Made by a program: the position numbers and the translations under genes. Shown piece by piece: positions 23,103-32,183 of a stretch of 64,000 nt of DNA (the first letter of the stretch is position 1; every line of letters begins with the position of its first letter). Origin of the DNA: Nocardioides xinjiangensis (GTDB lineage Bacteria > Actinomycetota > Actinomycetes > Propionibacteriales > Nocardioidaceae); NCBI RefSeq assembly GCF_017916455.1, contig NZ_JAFMSY010000001.1, forward strand, positions 124,001 through 188,000, read 5' to 3'. The notes beneath the pieces are model-generated. The model made no database searches. It was not told the DNA's origin and saw nothing but the letters and a program-made list of their open reading frames with translations.

Positions 23103-25232
23103 TCACCTGGTGGCCTCCATCATCTGCCGCAGCTCCTTCTTGAGCTCCGAGATCTCGTCGCGCAGCCGCGCCGCCACCTCGAACTGCAGCTCTGCCGCGG
23201 CCGCCTTCATCTGGTCGGTCAGGCCCTGGATGAGCTCGGCGAGGTCGCTGCTCGGGATGGCCGCGGTGTCGGGGGCTTCGGAGTGGATCTTCGACAGCGC
23301 GGGCGTCGGCGACTTGCCCGCCTTGACGCCGCCAGCGCGCCCCTTCTGCCCGACGTCGGCCCAGGTCTTCAGCAGCTCCTGGGTGGTCTCGTCCTCGCGC
23401 GCGAGCATCTCGGTGATGTCGGCGATCTTCTTGCGCAGCGGCTGCGGGTCGATGCCGTGCTCGGCGTTGTAGGCGACCTGGATGGCACGACGACGGTTGG
23501 TCTCGTCGATGGCCGACTCCATCGACGGCGTGATCTTGTCGGCGTACATGTGGACCTGGCCGGACACGTTGCGCGCGGCACGGCCGATGGTCTGGATGAG
23601 CGACTTGTCGGAGCGCAGGAAGCCCTCCTTGTCGGCGTCGAGGATCGACACCAGCGACACCTCGGGGAGGTCGAGGCCCTCGCGCAGGAGGTTGATGCCG
23701 ACGAGCACGTCGTACTCGCCGAGGCGCAGGTCGCGGAGCAGCTCGATGCGCTTGAGGGTGTCGACCTCGGAGTGGAGGTAGCGGGTGCGGATGCCGGCGT
23801 CGAGGAGGTAGTCGGTGAGGTCCTCCGACATCTTCTTGGTCAGCGTCGTGACCAGCACCCGCTCGCCCTTGTCGGCGCGGGTGCGGATCTCGTGGATCAG
23901 GTCGTCGATCTGGCCCTTGGTCGGCTTCACCACGACCTCGGGGTCGACCAGGCCGGTCGGGCGGATGATCTGCTGGACCGTGTTGTCCACGCCCCCCACC
24001 CGGTCGAGCTCGTAGTTGCCCGGCGTGGCCGACAGGTAGACCGTCTGGCCGATCCGGTCGACGAACTCCTCCCACCGCAGCGGGCGGTTGTCCATCGCGC
24101 TCGGGAGCCGGAACCCGTGGTCGACGAGGTTGCGCTTGCGCGACATGTCGCCTTCGTACATGCCGCCGATCTGCGGCACCGCGACGTGGGACTCGTCGAT
24201 GACGAGCACGAAGTCCTCGGGGAAGTAGTCGAGGAGGGTGTTCGGGGCGCTGCCGCGCGTGCGGCCGTCCATGTGCATCGAGTAGTTCTCGATCCCGGAG
24301 CAGGAGCCGACCTGGCGCATCATCTCCACGTCGTAGGTCGTGCGCATTCGCAGGCGCTGCGCCTCGAGCAGCTTGCCCTGCTTCTCGAACGCCGCGAGCT
24401 GGTCGTCGAGCTCGAGCTCGATGCCCCGGATCGCCCGCTCCATCCGCTCCGGCCCGGCGACGTAGTGGGTGGCAGGGAACACGTGGAGCTCGGTGTCGTC
24501 CGAGACCACCTCGCCGGTGATCGGGTGCAGCGTCATCAGCCGCTCGACCTCGTCGCCGAAGAACTCCACGCGGATGGCGAGCTCCTCGTAGACCGGGAAG
24601 ATCTCGAGGGTGTCGCCGCGCACCCGGAAGGTGCCGCGGGTGAAGGACATGTCGTTGCGGGTGTACTGGATCTCCACGAGCCGGCGCAGCACGGAGTCGC
24701 GGTCGTGCTCCTCGCCGACCTTGAGCCGCAGCATGCGGTCGACGTACTCCTGCGGGGTGCCGAGGCCGTAGATGCAGGACACCGTCGAGACCACGATCGT
24801 GTCGCGTCGCGTGAGGAGGCTGTTGGTGGCGCTGTGCCGCAGCCGCTCGACCTCCTCGTTGATCGAGGAGTCCTTCTCGATGTAGGTGTCGGTCTGGGGG
24901 ACGTAGGCCTCGGGCTGGTAGTAGTCGTAGTAGGAGACGAAGTACTCGACGGCGTTGTGGGGGAACAGCTGGCGCAGCTCGTTGGCGAACTGCGCGGCCA
25001 GGGTCTTGTTGGGCTGGAGCACGAGGACCGGACGCTGCAGCTGCTCGGCCACCCACGCGACGGTGGCGGTCTTTCCCGTGCCGGTCGCGCCGAGGAGGAC
25101 GACGTCCTTCTCGCCGCCCTGGATCCGGCCGACGATCTCCTTGATCGCCGCCGGCTGGTCGCCGGAGGGCTCGTAGTCGGACACCACCTTGAAGGGGGCC
25201 ACCCGGCGCTGGAGATCGGTGACTGGACGCAT
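23103..25232 (-). CDS. uvrB: UvrABC system protein B (excinuclease helicase subunit)
   Basis: A 709-residue UvrB, which verifies damage handed over by UvrA and recruits UvrC. The Walker A motif [15 protein letters not shown] sits near residue 43, the beta-hairpin region with [12 protein letters not shown] near 97, the DEAD-like [12 protein letters not shown] near 345, and the C-terminal UVR motif that binds UvrC in the last 45 residues ([17 protein letters not shown]). The length is normal for actinobacteria. The ATG follows TACGCT by six bases; no LexA box was found upstream, unlike uvrA. Confidence 0.98.
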   Translation of the reverse strand: MRPVTDLQRRVAPFKVVSDYEPSGDQPAAIKEIVGRIQGGEKDVVLLGATGTGKTATVAWVAEQLQRPVLVLQPNKTLAAQFANELRQLFPHNAVEYFVSYYDYYQPEAYVPQTDTYIEKDSSINEEVERLRHSATNSLLTRRDTIVVSTVSCIYGLGTPQEYVDRMLRLKVGEEHDRDSVLRRLVEIQYTRNDMSFTRGTFRVRGDTLEIFPVYEELAIRVEFFGDEVERLMTLHPITGEVVSDDTELHVFPATHYVAGPERMERAIRGIELELDDQLAAFEKQGKLLEAQRLRMRTTYDVEMMRQVGSCSGIENYSMHMDGRTRGSAPNTLLDYFPEDFVLVIDESHVAVPQIGGMYEGDMSRKRNLVDHGFRLPSAMDNRPLRWEEFVDRIGQTVYLSATPGNYELDRVGGVDNTVQQIIRPTGLVDPEVVVKPTKGQIDDLIHEIRTRADKGERVLVTTLTKKMSEDLTDYLLDAGIRTRYLHSEVDTLKRIELLRDLRLGEYDVLVGINLLREGLDLPEVSLVSILDADKEGFLRSDKSLIQTIGRAARNVSGQVHMYADKITPSMESAIDETNRRRAIQVAYNAEHGIDPQPLRKKIADITEMLAREDETTQELLKTWADVGQKGRAGGVKAGKSPTPALSKIHSEAPDTAAIPSSDLAELIQGLTDQMKAAAAELQFEVAARLRDEISELKKELRQMMEATR

Positions 25233-25238
25233 GCCTCG

Positions 25239-25244
25239 AGCGTA
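25239..25244 (-). promoter_or_regulatory. -10 element of uvrB
   Basis: TACGCT on the minus strand, six bases before the ATG at 25232; leaderless transcript inferred. Confidence 0.5.
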
Positions 25245-25336
25245 CGCGGAGCCACCGACAGCGGGTCCTCCCGTTCGGGTGCGCCCGGGGACCCGGCCCT
25301 CCGCCGGGCCTCGACGCCCCGGGCCGGGCCGCTGGC

Positions 25337-25342
25337 TACATT
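25337..25342 (+). promoter_or_regulatory. -10 element of the phospholipase D gene
   Basis: TACATT six bases before GTG 25349. It favours that codon over the in-frame GTG at 25343, which it would directly abut. Confidence 0.5.
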
Positions 25343-25348
25343 GTGCCC

Positions 25349-26593
25349 GTGACCGTCGCCCGAACGCTGACCGCTGTCCGGCGCACCCTGCTCACGCTGC
25401 TCGGGCTCCAGATCGGGTTCGCGGTCGCCCTGTCCCTGGTCGACTCATACCGCCGCCGCGGCAAGAGGCCGAAGCCGTTCCCCGTCACCGGGCCGCGGAC
25501 CGTCCCGGTCGGCGACGGGGAGATCACGACGTACACGTTCGGCCGCGACCTCTACGACGACATGCTGGCCGCGATCGACGGCGCCAAGAAGCAGATCCTC
25601 TTCGAGACCTACATCTGGAAGGGCGACGAGATCGGGTGGAAGTTCAAGACCGCCCTGACCGCGGCCGCCGACCGCGGCGTGGACGTCCACTGCATCTACG
25701 ACGGCTTCGCCAACATGGTCGTCTCCCCCGCCTTCAAGCGCTTCTCGCCGAAGCTCAAGGTGCTGCGCTACCCGGTCTGGACCGCGGGGCTGCGCTTCTG
25801 GAACCTGCGCGGCTACGGCCGCAACCACCGCAAGATGCTGGTCGTCGACGAGGAGGTCGGCTTCCTCGGCGGCTACAACGTCGGCTCCGCCTACGCCACC
25901 GAGTGGCGGGACACGCACGTCCGCATCACCGGGCCCGGGGTGTGGGACATGAAGCGCGCCTTCGCCGACTTCTGGAACCTCAACCGCCGGCACCGGATCC
26001 GTCGCAACGACCGGCCGCTGCTGCTGGAGACCGCCTCCGACTGGGACCCGCAGATCCGCATCCACAAGAACATCCCGCGGCAGTGGAGCTTCCCGATCCG
26101 CAGCATGTACCTCGAGGCGATCAGCCGGGCCAGCCGCAACGTCTGGCTCACCACCGCCTACTTCCTGCCCGACCAGGACTTCGTGGACTGTCTCGCCGAC
26201 GCAGCGCGGCGGGGCGTCGACGTACGGATCCTGCTGCCGCTGAAGTCCAACCACGTCGTCGCCGACTGGATCTCGCGCGGCTACTTCGGCCAGCTGCTCG
26301 CGGCCGGGGTACGGATCCTGCGCTTCAAGGACGCGATGGTGCACGCCAAGACCGCCACCATCGACGGCAGCTGGGCGACGGTCGGCACCGCCAACATCGA
26401 CCGGCTCAGCCTCCAGGGCAACTACGAGGTCAACCTCGAGGTCATCGACCCGGCGTTCGCGGAGGTGATGGAGGACGTGTTCCGCACCGACGAGGCCAAC
26501 TGCCTCGAGCTGACCCTGTCGGAGTGGGAGGCACGCGACCTCAACCGCAAGTTCACCGAGAACTTCCTCGCACCGCTGCGCCCCCTCCTCTGA
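25349..26593 (+). CDS. Phospholipase D-superfamily protein (cardiolipin synthase-like)
   Basis: A 414-residue protein with one N-terminal membrane helix ([18 protein letters not shown]) and two HxKxxxxD catalytic motifs, [17 protein letters not shown] near residue 157 and [19 protein letters not shown] near 330. This is the layout of bacterial cardiolipin synthase and related phosphatidyl transferases on the inner face of the membrane. The first motif is followed by a second diagnostic [10 protein letters not shown]. Its end overlaps the convergent membrane-protein gene by 41 bp. Exact substrates are not determined by sequence. Confidence 0.87.
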   Translation: MTVARTLTAVRRTLLTLLGLQIGFAVALSLVDSYRRRGKRPKPFPVTGPRTVPVGDGEITTYTFGRDLYDDMLAAIDGAKKQILFETYIWKGDEIGWKFKTALTAAADRGVDVHCIYDGFANMVVSPAFKRFSPKLKVLRYPVWTAGLRFWNLRGYGRNHRKMLVVDEEVGFLGGYNVGSAYATEWRDTHVRITGPGVWDMKRAFADFWNLNRRHRIRRNDRPLLLETASDWDPQIRIHKNIPRQWSFPIRSMYLEAISRASRNVWLTTAYFLPDQDFVDCLADAARRGVDVRILLPLKSNHVVADWISRGYFGQLLAAGVRILRFKDAMVHAKTATIDGSWATVGTANIDRLSLQGNYEVNLEVIDPAFAEVMEDVFRTDEANCLELTLSEWEARDLNRKFTENFLAPLRPLL

Positions 26594-27416
26594 GCGCGAG
26601 GATCCACGCCGACACGACGGCGATCCACGCCAGCGCCGCGACGTACGCCGCCGCCTGCCAGCCGGTGCGGTCGAGCGCGTCACCGTGGCGGGCGAGGGCG
26701 ACCACCTGCAGCACCACGAAGGCGGCGCCGGTCCAGCCGAGCGGGCGCACCTGGCCGGCGTCGTCGACCAGCCGGGCGTGCGCCGCCGCCCAGCCGAGCC
26801 CGACGAGCCAGGCACCGACGGCGCGTGCCGTCAGCGGGGTCAGCGGCCACGCCCACACCTCGCTCGCCCGCTCCGGTGCCGCGAGCAGGGCGACGCCCGT
26901 GCCGACGAGGACCAGCGCGAGCAGCACCAGCAGCCACTGCAGCGCCGCCGGCAGCGAGGTGCGTACGACGTCCGGGCCCCGCGGGACCCGCGCCTGCACT
27001 ACCAGCCCGAGGACCATCGCCACCGGCACGCCGGCGTAGATCGCGAGCCACCCCCAGGTGACGAGCCGTGCGCTGGTCGGGTGCCCGGCTCCGAGGTGGA
27101 ACCTCTCGAGGTGGACCAGCGTGACGACGAGCGTCAGGGTCGTGAAGACCAGCACCGTCCACACCGTCAGCCGCGCGCGGCCCCACCCGGGCGACCGGGC
27201 GCCGGCGACCTCGAGCACGGCGCTCGACCAGTAGGCCGCCCCCAGGAACACGGCGGTCATCGGCACGTCGATCGTCCAGGCGAACCAGTCCGCGGTCCGC
27301 GTGGTGAAGACGGTCAGCTGCAGCCCGGCGAGGAAGACGAGGAGGGCCGCGACCAGCAGCAGCGCCCGCATCGACGGCGCGACAGGGGCGTCGCGTCGCG
27401 CCCGCCGCCGGCTCAC
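26553..27416 (-). CDS. Multi-pass membrane protein of unknown function
   Basis: A 287-residue protein I do not recognise, with seven or eight hydrophobic segments such as LLLVAALLVFLAGLQLTVF, MTAVFLGAAYWSSAVLEV, LVTWGWLAIYAGVPVAMVLG and WLLVLLALVLVGTGVALLA. The start is placed at GTG 27416, whose bases overlap the preceding oxidoreductase stop as GTGA; ATG 27371 is an alternative that removes 15 Arg-rich residues. The coupling suggests a function with the pseudo-receiver/flavoprotein fusion upstream. The last 41 bp overlap the end of the phospholipase D gene. Confidence 0.7.
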   Translation of the reverse strand: MSRRRARRDAPVAPSMRALLLVAALLVFLAGLQLTVFTTRTADWFAWTIDVPMTAVFLGAAYWSSAVLEVAGARSPGWGRARLTVWTVLVFTTLTLVVTLVHLERFHLGAGHPTSARLVTWGWLAIYAGVPVAMVLGLVVQARVPRGPDVVRTSLPAALQWLLVLLALVLVGTGVALLAAPERASEVWAWPLTPLTARAVGAWLVGLGWAAAHARLVDDAGQVRPLGWTGAAFVVLQVVALARHGDALDRTGWQAAAYVAALAWIAVVSAWILALRGGGAAVRGSSR

Positions 27417-29080
27417 GGTGCGCCGGCGGGCGCCGGGTGCGCGGCGAGGTAGCCGTGGAGCAGCGCGATCACGGTCGCCCCGTCGCCGACGGCGGTCGCC
27501 ACCCGCTTGATCGAGCCGGCGCGCACGTCGCCGACAGCGAAGACGCCGTCGATGGTGGTCTCCAGCGGCAGCCGTCCGTCCTCGCCCGTGCGGACGAAGC
27601 CGGCCTCGTCGCGCGCGACCTCCGCAGGCAGCCAGGAGGTCCGCGGGACCGACCCGATGAGCACGAACAGTCCGCCGGCCGCCACCTCCTCGGCGCCCGT
27701 CGCTCCGTGCGGGTCGCCCAGCGTCAGCCGGGCCAGGCAGCCGTCCTCCTCGCGCCCGTCGAGCACCGCCGTCCGGTAGCGGATGGCGACGTTGCGGGTC
27801 GCCTCCAGCTGGGAGACGAGGTACTCCGACATGCTGGCGGCGAGCGAGGACCCGCGTACCAGCAGCGTCACCTGCCGCGCGTAGCGGGCCAGGTGGAGCG
27901 CCGCCTGCCCGGCCGAGTTGCCGCCGCCCACGACGTACACCTCCTGCCCGGCCATCGACGGCGCCTCCGACACCGCAGCGCCGTAGAACACGCCGCGTCC
28001 GACGAGCGCGTCGAGGGAGGGCACGTCGAGGAGCCGGTAGTCGACGCCGGTGGCGACCACGACGCTGCGGGCGCGCACCACGCTGCCGTCGGACATCCCG
28101 ACCGTGCGCAGCGGGCCGTCCGTGCCCAGCGCCTGGACCTGACGCAGGAAGAAGTACTCGCTGCCGAACGACCACGCCTGCTGGAAGGACCGGAACGCCA
28201 GGTGCGCGCCGCTGACGCCGCGGGAGAAGCCGGGATAGTTGCGGATCAGCGAGGACGTGCCGGCCTGGCCGCCCACGGCGGACTGCTCGACCACCATCGT
28301 CGACAGGCCCTCGGAGGAGGCGTAGACGGCGGCGGCGAGCCCGCTGGGGCCGGCGCCGACGACCACGACGTCGTAGACGCGGTCGTCGGACAGCGGCGAC
28401 ATCAGGCCGAACGCGTCGGCGATCTCGAGGTCGGTGGGCGCGACCAGCGTCGTCGGCGGATTCGTGAACGCGAGCTGCAGCACCGGGAGCTCGGGGTCGC
28501 GCAGGCCCAGCCCGTCGAGGAGCCGGGTGGCCGACTCCGTGCCGGCCTGGTGGAAGCCGACCGGGATGTGGTTGCGGCCGAACTGGTCGCGCAGCGCGTG
28601 AGTGCGCTCGTCGCGCTGCTCACCGATGATGCGCACCGCCTCGAACCCGATGCCCTGCGCCAGGTGCCAGTCGTCCAGCGCGTCCGTGATCGCGCCGTGG
28701 AACTCCTCGTCGCGGCGCCGCTCCGGCCGCAGCAGCACGAGCTCGGCGTGGCCGTGGCCGATGGCCGTGAAGACGTCGCGCGTGCTCGCGAAGTCGCCCC
28801 AGATCGCGGCGATGGCGCGCTTGGCCGAGGGGTGCAACGCGTACGCCCGGCGCAGGAAGTCGAGCCCGTCGCGGTCGTCCGGGCCGAAGCAGGCGATGAC
28901 GAGCGCGACCTGGCGCTCCCACCGGCGCAGCCCCTCCAGGACCGCCCGCGCGTGCGCGTAGTCGGCGCAGACGACGACCTCGTAGTCGCCGCCGTAGCGG
29001 CGTCGCAGCTCCGAGCCGATCACCTCGCGCGAGGTCGCGTCGGTCGTGGCCAGCAGCAGGACAGGATCGACGTCGCCCAT
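27413..29080 (-). CDS. Fused receiver-like / thioredoxin-reductase-like FAD oxidoreductase
   Basis: A 555-residue fusion. Residues 1-130 resemble a response-regulator receiver, but the strand that should carry the phospho-acceptor Asp reads VALVIACFGPDD, so phosphorylation is doubtful. Residues about 150-230 look like a thioredoxin-type linker. Residues 240-555 are a thioredoxin-reductase fold with VVVGAGPSGLAAA, VYVVGGGNSAGQAAL and VFAVGDVRAGSIKRVA. The redox CxxC is absent; GVFYGAAVSEAPSM lies where it should be. Such fusions are a named family of unknown role. ATG 29080 has GGGAGG five bases upstream, so it is the start. Confidence 0.85.
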   Translation of the reverse strand: MGDVDPVLLLATTDATSREVIGSELRRRYGGDYEVVVCADYAHARAVLEGLRRWERQVALVIACFGPDDRDGLDFLRRAYALHPSAKRAIAAIWGDFASTRDVFTAIGHGHAELVLLRPERRRDEEFHGAITDALDDWHLAQGIGFEAVRIIGEQRDERTHALRDQFGRNHIPVGFHQAGTESATRLLDGLGLRDPELPVLQLAFTNPPTTLVAPTDLEIADAFGLMSPLSDDRVYDVVVVGAGPSGLAAAVYASSEGLSTMVVEQSAVGGQAGTSSLIRNYPGFSRGVSGAHLAFRSFQQAWSFGSEYFFLRQVQALGTDGPLRTVGMSDGSVVRARSVVVATGVDYRLLDVPSLDALVGRGVFYGAAVSEAPSMAGQEVYVVGGGNSAGQAALHLARYARQVTLLVRGSSLAASMSEYLVSQLEATRNVAIRYRTAVLDGREEDGCLARLTLGDPHGATGAEEVAAGGLFVLIGSVPRTSWLPAEVARDEAGFVRTGEDGRLPLETTIDGVFAVGDVRAGSIKRVATAVGDGATVIALLHGYLAAHPAPAGAP

Positions 29081-29204
29081 GGCGGCCTCCCTCACAGCCT
29101 TCACCCGTCCGCTCGACGCTACTCCCGCCGTCCGGACGGCGGCGACACCATTTGCGGGGGGTCTGGACCGCTCGAGCCGGCTCTCACTCACCGCCGCGAG
29201 GCCT

Positions 29205-29472
29205 GAGCGGTGCGTGGCGCAGGTTCTGCAGTCCCGGAAGCTGCCTCACGCACCGCCGCCAGCTCGAAGCCCGGCCGAGCGGTGCGTGGCGCAGGTTCTG
29301 CAGCCCCAGAAGCTGCCTCACGCACCGCCGCCAGCTCGAAGCCCGGCCGAGCGGTGCGTGGCGCAGGTTCTGCAGCCCCGAAAGCTGCCTCACGCACCGC
29401 CGCCAGAGCGAAACGAGGCCGAGCGGTGCGTGGCGCAGGTTCTGCAGCCCCGAAAGCTGCCTCACGCACCGC
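29205..29472. repeat. Four direct repeats of 72 bp, each containing an imperfect palindrome
   Basis: Copies begin at 29205, 29277, 29349 and 29421, an exact 72-bp period. Each starts GAGCGGTGCGTGGCGCAG and has CTGCCTCACGCACCGC 34 bases on; these arms pair over 16 bp with one G-U and one mismatch when read as plus-strand RNA. The loop is GTTCTGCAG plus nine variable bases. Arms are identical in all four copies while loops and the spacer before copy 4 vary. No spacer diversity or Cas gene supports CRISPR. The array fills the gap between the DNA glycosylase (upstream on the minus strand) and the flavoprotein fusion. Confidence 0.9.
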
Positions 29473-29492
29473 CGCCCGCCCGGGAGCGGGGC

Positions 29493-30428
29493 TCAGCGCG
29501 TCGGCAGGTGCGTCGGCACGCTCATCCGCGGGCCGCGCCGGGGGCGGGCACGGCCGCCCGCGATCGCCATCGCGGCAGCGCGCCCCCGCTGGGGGCGGTA
29601 GGGCTCGAGCATCTCGGCCATCTCGTCGTCGGTGATGTCGCGTCCGACCAGCGCCCACCCCACCCAGTTGGCGAGGTGGTAGTCACCGAAGCTCACCGCG
29701 TCGGGGTCGCCGAGCGCGCGCTGACGGACCTCGGCGCTGGTCCACACGCCGATGCCGCGGATCGAGCGCAGGCGCCGGTCTGCCTCCTCGACGGGCAGCT
29801 CGGCGACGCGCTCGATCGAGGCCGCCAGCCGGCAGGCGTTGACGACCGTGCGGGACTGCGCGGGCTGGACGCCGAGCCGCAGCCACTCCCACGACGGGAT
29901 GGCGGCGATCGTCTCGGGCGTCGGCTGGACCATGAGCCGCAGCGACGCGACCGGGCCGGGCGCCGGCTCGCCGTGGCGACGCACGAGCTCGCGGAAGGAG
30001 CCGAAGGCCTGCTTGCCGGTCACCTTCTGCTCGAGGATCGAGGGCACCAGCGACTCCATCACCAGGCCCGTCGCGCCGAGGCGCCAGTGCCGGTGCGTCC
30101 GCCAACCGGCGGCCACCTCGGGGTGGTGGTGCGCCTCGAAGCCCTCCGGGTCGTCGTTCGCGCCGAGCAGGGCGGGCATCCGGTCGAGCGCCCACTCCGC
30201 GCCCGGCCCCCACGCCCGGCCCACGACCTCGCCGGCCGACGGCCGCGCCTCCACGCACAGCGACGCCGGCCCGAGCGGCGTACGCATCGCCCGCCAGATG
30301 CGGCCGGAGTCCTCGTGCCGCTGGGTCGGGTCGCCGGCCCCGCGCCGCTGCGGACGCAGCACCTGCGCGGGAGAGCACGGCCAGTCGGGCGCCCAGGTGC
30401 GGGTGAGCTCGGTGGTCGCGAGGGGCAT
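29493..30428 (-). CDS. AlkA-like DNA-3-methyladenine glycosylase (HhH-GPD family)
   Basis: A 311-residue base-excision glycosylase. The C-terminal half has the helix-hairpin-helix (LRSIRGIGVWTSAEVRQRAL) followed by DPDAVSFGDYHLANWVGWAL, where the catalytic Asp of HhH-GPD enzymes lies. LVPSILEQKVTGKQA near residue 135 is the usual first helix of the fold. The N-terminal domain resembles the AlkA-type cap. It removes alkylated bases in the first step of base-excision repair. ATG 30428 is preferred as TACCGT lies seven bases upstream; a start at 30452 is possible. Divergent to kynA. Confidence 0.88.
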   Translation of the reverse strand: MPLATTELTRTWAPDWPCSPAQVLRPQRRGAGDPTQRHEDSGRIWRAMRTPLGPASLCVEARPSAGEVVGRAWGPGAEWALDRMPALLGANDDPEGFEAHHHPEVAAGWRTHRHWRLGATGLVMESLVPSILEQKVTGKQAFGSFRELVRRHGEPAPGPVASLRLMVQPTPETIAAIPSWEWLRLGVQPAQSRTVVNACRLAASIERVAELPVEEADRRLRSIRGIGVWTSAEVRQRALGDPDAVSFGDYHLANWVGWALVGRDITDDEMAEMLEPYRPQRGRAAAMAIAGGRARPRRGPRMSVPTHLPTR

Positions 30429-30435
30429 GGGTGCG

Positions 30436-30441
30436 ACGGTA
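30436..30441 (-). promoter_or_regulatory. -10 element of the DNA glycosylase gene
   Basis: TACCGT on the minus strand, seven bases before the ATG at 30428. Only 41 bp separate this start from the divergent kynA start. Confidence 0.5.
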
Positions 30442-30456
30442 GACGAGGACACCGAC

Positions 30457-30462
30457 TACCGT
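30457..30462 (+). promoter_or_regulatory. -10 element of kynA
   Basis: TACCGT seven bases before the ATG at 30470; leaderless transcript inferred. Confidence 0.5.
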
Positions 30463-30469
30463 CCCCTTC

Positions 30470-31324
30470 ATGGGCGACTCACCGATCAAGCGCGACCTCG
30501 AGGAGGGCATCCAGCGGGACTTCTCGAAGGCGATGTCCTACGGCGACTACCTCCGCCTCGACGTGCTCCTCTCGGCCCAGCAGCCGCTCTCCGACCCGCC
30601 GCAGCACGACGAGCTGCTGTTCATCATCCAGCACCAGACGAGCGAGCTGTGGCTCAAGCTGATGATCCACGAGCTGCGCTCGGCACGCGCCCTGCTGCGC
30701 ACCGACGACCTCTCCCCCGCGCTCAAGCGGATGGCGCGGATCAAGCACATCCAGCACACCCTCACCGACCAGTGGTCGGTGCTCGCGACGCTGACGCCCA
30801 GCGAGTACGCCGAGATCCGGCCCTTCCTCGCCACGAGCTCTGGCTTCCAGTCCGCGCAGTACCGCGAGGTCGAGTTCCTGCTCGGCAACAAGAACGCCGA
30901 CATGGTGAAGGTGCACGCCCACGACGGCGCGGCCCGGGCGGCGCTCGAGGAGCTCCTGCACGAGCCGTCGCTCTACGACGAGTTCCTCGCGTACCTGTCG
31001 CGCCAGGGGTACGCCGTCCCCGGACGGCTCCTCGACCGCGACTGGTCGCAGCCCTACGCGACCGACCAGGAGCTGGTCGACCTCTTCGCCGGCGTCTACG
31101 CCGCCCCGGCGGAGCACTGGGGGGTCTACGAGACCTGCGAGGAGCTCGTCGACATCGAGGACGCCTTCCAGCAGTGGCGCTTCCGGCACCTGCAGGTCGT
31201 CCAGCGGGTGATCGGCCACAAGGTCGGCACCGGCGGGTCGTCCGGGGTCGACTTCCTCAGGCGGGCGCTGGACCTGACGTTCTTCCCCGAGCTCTACGAG
31301 GTGCGCACCCGCGTCGGCGAGTGA
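30470..31324 (+). CDS. kynA: Tryptophan 2,3-dioxygenase
   Basis: A 284-residue heme enzyme that opens the indole ring of tryptophan to N-formylkynurenine. MSYGDYLRLDVLLSAQQP near residue 22, FIIQHQTSELWLKLMIHEL near 51, FQSAQYREVEFLLGNKN near 124 and the C-terminal RHLQVVQRVIGHKVGTGGS, with the heme-ligand His, are all diagnostic and the length is normal. Kynurenine formamidase and kynureninase, often adjacent, are absent here, so the rest of the pathway must be elsewhere or the enzyme stands alone. Confidence 0.97.
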   Translation: MGDSPIKRDLEEGIQRDFSKAMSYGDYLRLDVLLSAQQPLSDPPQHDELLFIIQHQTSELWLKLMIHELRSARALLRTDDLSPALKRMARIKHIQHTLTDQWSVLATLTPSEYAEIRPFLATSSGFQSAQYREVEFLLGNKNADMVKVHAHDGAARAALEELLHEPSLYDEFLAYLSRQGYAVPGRLLDRDWSQPYATDQELVDLFAGVYAAPAEHWGVYETCEELVDIEDAFQQWRFRHLQVVQRVIGHKVGTGGSSGVDFLRRALDLTFFPELYEVRTRVGE

Positions 31325-31379
31325 GCCGACGACAGCACGCACACCGCAGGCAGCTTGCCCCGGGTTCGCCCGCGCCCGC

Positions 31380-32183
31380 TCAGAGCAGCCGGCCGCAGGT
31401 GGGCCACGGGGAGCGCCCACGCTGCTTGTAGAGCAGCTTGGCGCGGTAGGTCTGCTCGCCGGCCGAGGCGGCGGTCGGGACACCGGTGCCGCCCACGCTG
31501 CGCCACGTCCCGAGGTCGAACTGGTACAGCCCGTAGTAGCCGGCCGGGTTCACCGCGCGCGGGTTGCCGCCCGACTCGCAGTTGGCGAGGGCGCCCCAGT
31601 TGAGTCCCGCGGTACCCGGGACGGCGTACGGCTCGCGGCCGACGAGGACCCGACGCGGCCGGGGGTCCTTCACGACCGTGCGCTTCACGACGCGGTACCT
31701 CACCGGCTCGCCGTTGTGGAGCGTCCTCACCGCGACGACGCGGCGGACGCCGGGCCGACCCTGGCGCACGACCTTCCGGCGGCCGGGCGCGAGCTTCGTG
31801 GTGTGCACCTCGACGGTGCCGGCGCGAACCCGCTCGCGCTTGGTCTTGCGCTCCTTGACCACGTCGGTCAGGCGTACGACGTCGCCCTGCCGCAGGCGCT
31901 TGCGCGGGCCGGACACCTCACGACCGTCGCGGACGACGTCCACCAGGTCGTTGCGGTCCACGGGGACGCCGTGGGCCTCGAGCAGCCGGCCGGGCCACGC
32001 CCGGGGAGCGCTCGCGACCTCGACGGCGGGCTGGTCCGCCACCTTCAGGCGCACGGCGACCGGGTCGGCGTCCGGCTGGGCGGCGGCGCTGCCGGGAACG
32101 AGGGTCAGGGCCAGGGCGGCCGCGGCGGTGCCGGCGGCGGCGCCTCGGAGCCGGGCGGACAGGGCGGGTGTGGTGGCACGCAC
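31380..32183 (-). CDS. Resuscitation-promoting-factor-like secreted cell-wall hydrolase
   Basis: A 267-residue exported protein. After a signal peptide (residues 1-36, ending GSAAAQ) come a ubiquitin-like DUF348 segment (about 42-100), a G5 domain (about 105-165, KRERVRAGTVEV...VRYRVVKRTVV) and a C-terminal Rpf transglycosylase domain (LNWGALANCESGGNPRAV with the catalytic Glu, and YYGLYQFDLGTWRSVGG). Rpf proteins cleave peptidoglycan glycan strands and help resuscitate dormant cells. The GTG start follows an approximately 350-bp leader with strong stem-loop potential. Confidence 0.92.
   Translation of the reverse strand: MRATTPALSARLRGAAAGTAAAALALTLVPGSAAAQPDADPVAVRLKVADQPAVEVASAPRAWPGRLLEAHGVPVDRNDLVDVVRDGREVSGPRKRLRQGDVVRLTDVVKERKTKRERVRAGTVEVHTTKLAPGRRKVVRQGRPGVRRVVAVRTLHNGEPVRYRVVKRTVVKDPRPRRVLVGREPYAVPGTAGLNWGALANCESGGNPRAVNPAGYYGLYQFDLGTWRSVGGTGVPTAASAGEQTYRAKLLYKQRGRSPWPTCGRLL

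Noticed and set aside
29205..29472. CRISPR array
   Set aside because: The unit is 72 bp with near-identical intervening sequence, so there are no unique spacers, and no cas gene is present.
29152..29658. Several overlapping open frames encoding repeats such as LRHAPLG and SGAWRRF
   Set aside because: They exist because the 72-bp repeat is a multiple of three; frames on both strands are open, there is no start signal, and the DNA palindrome, not the peptide, is conserved.
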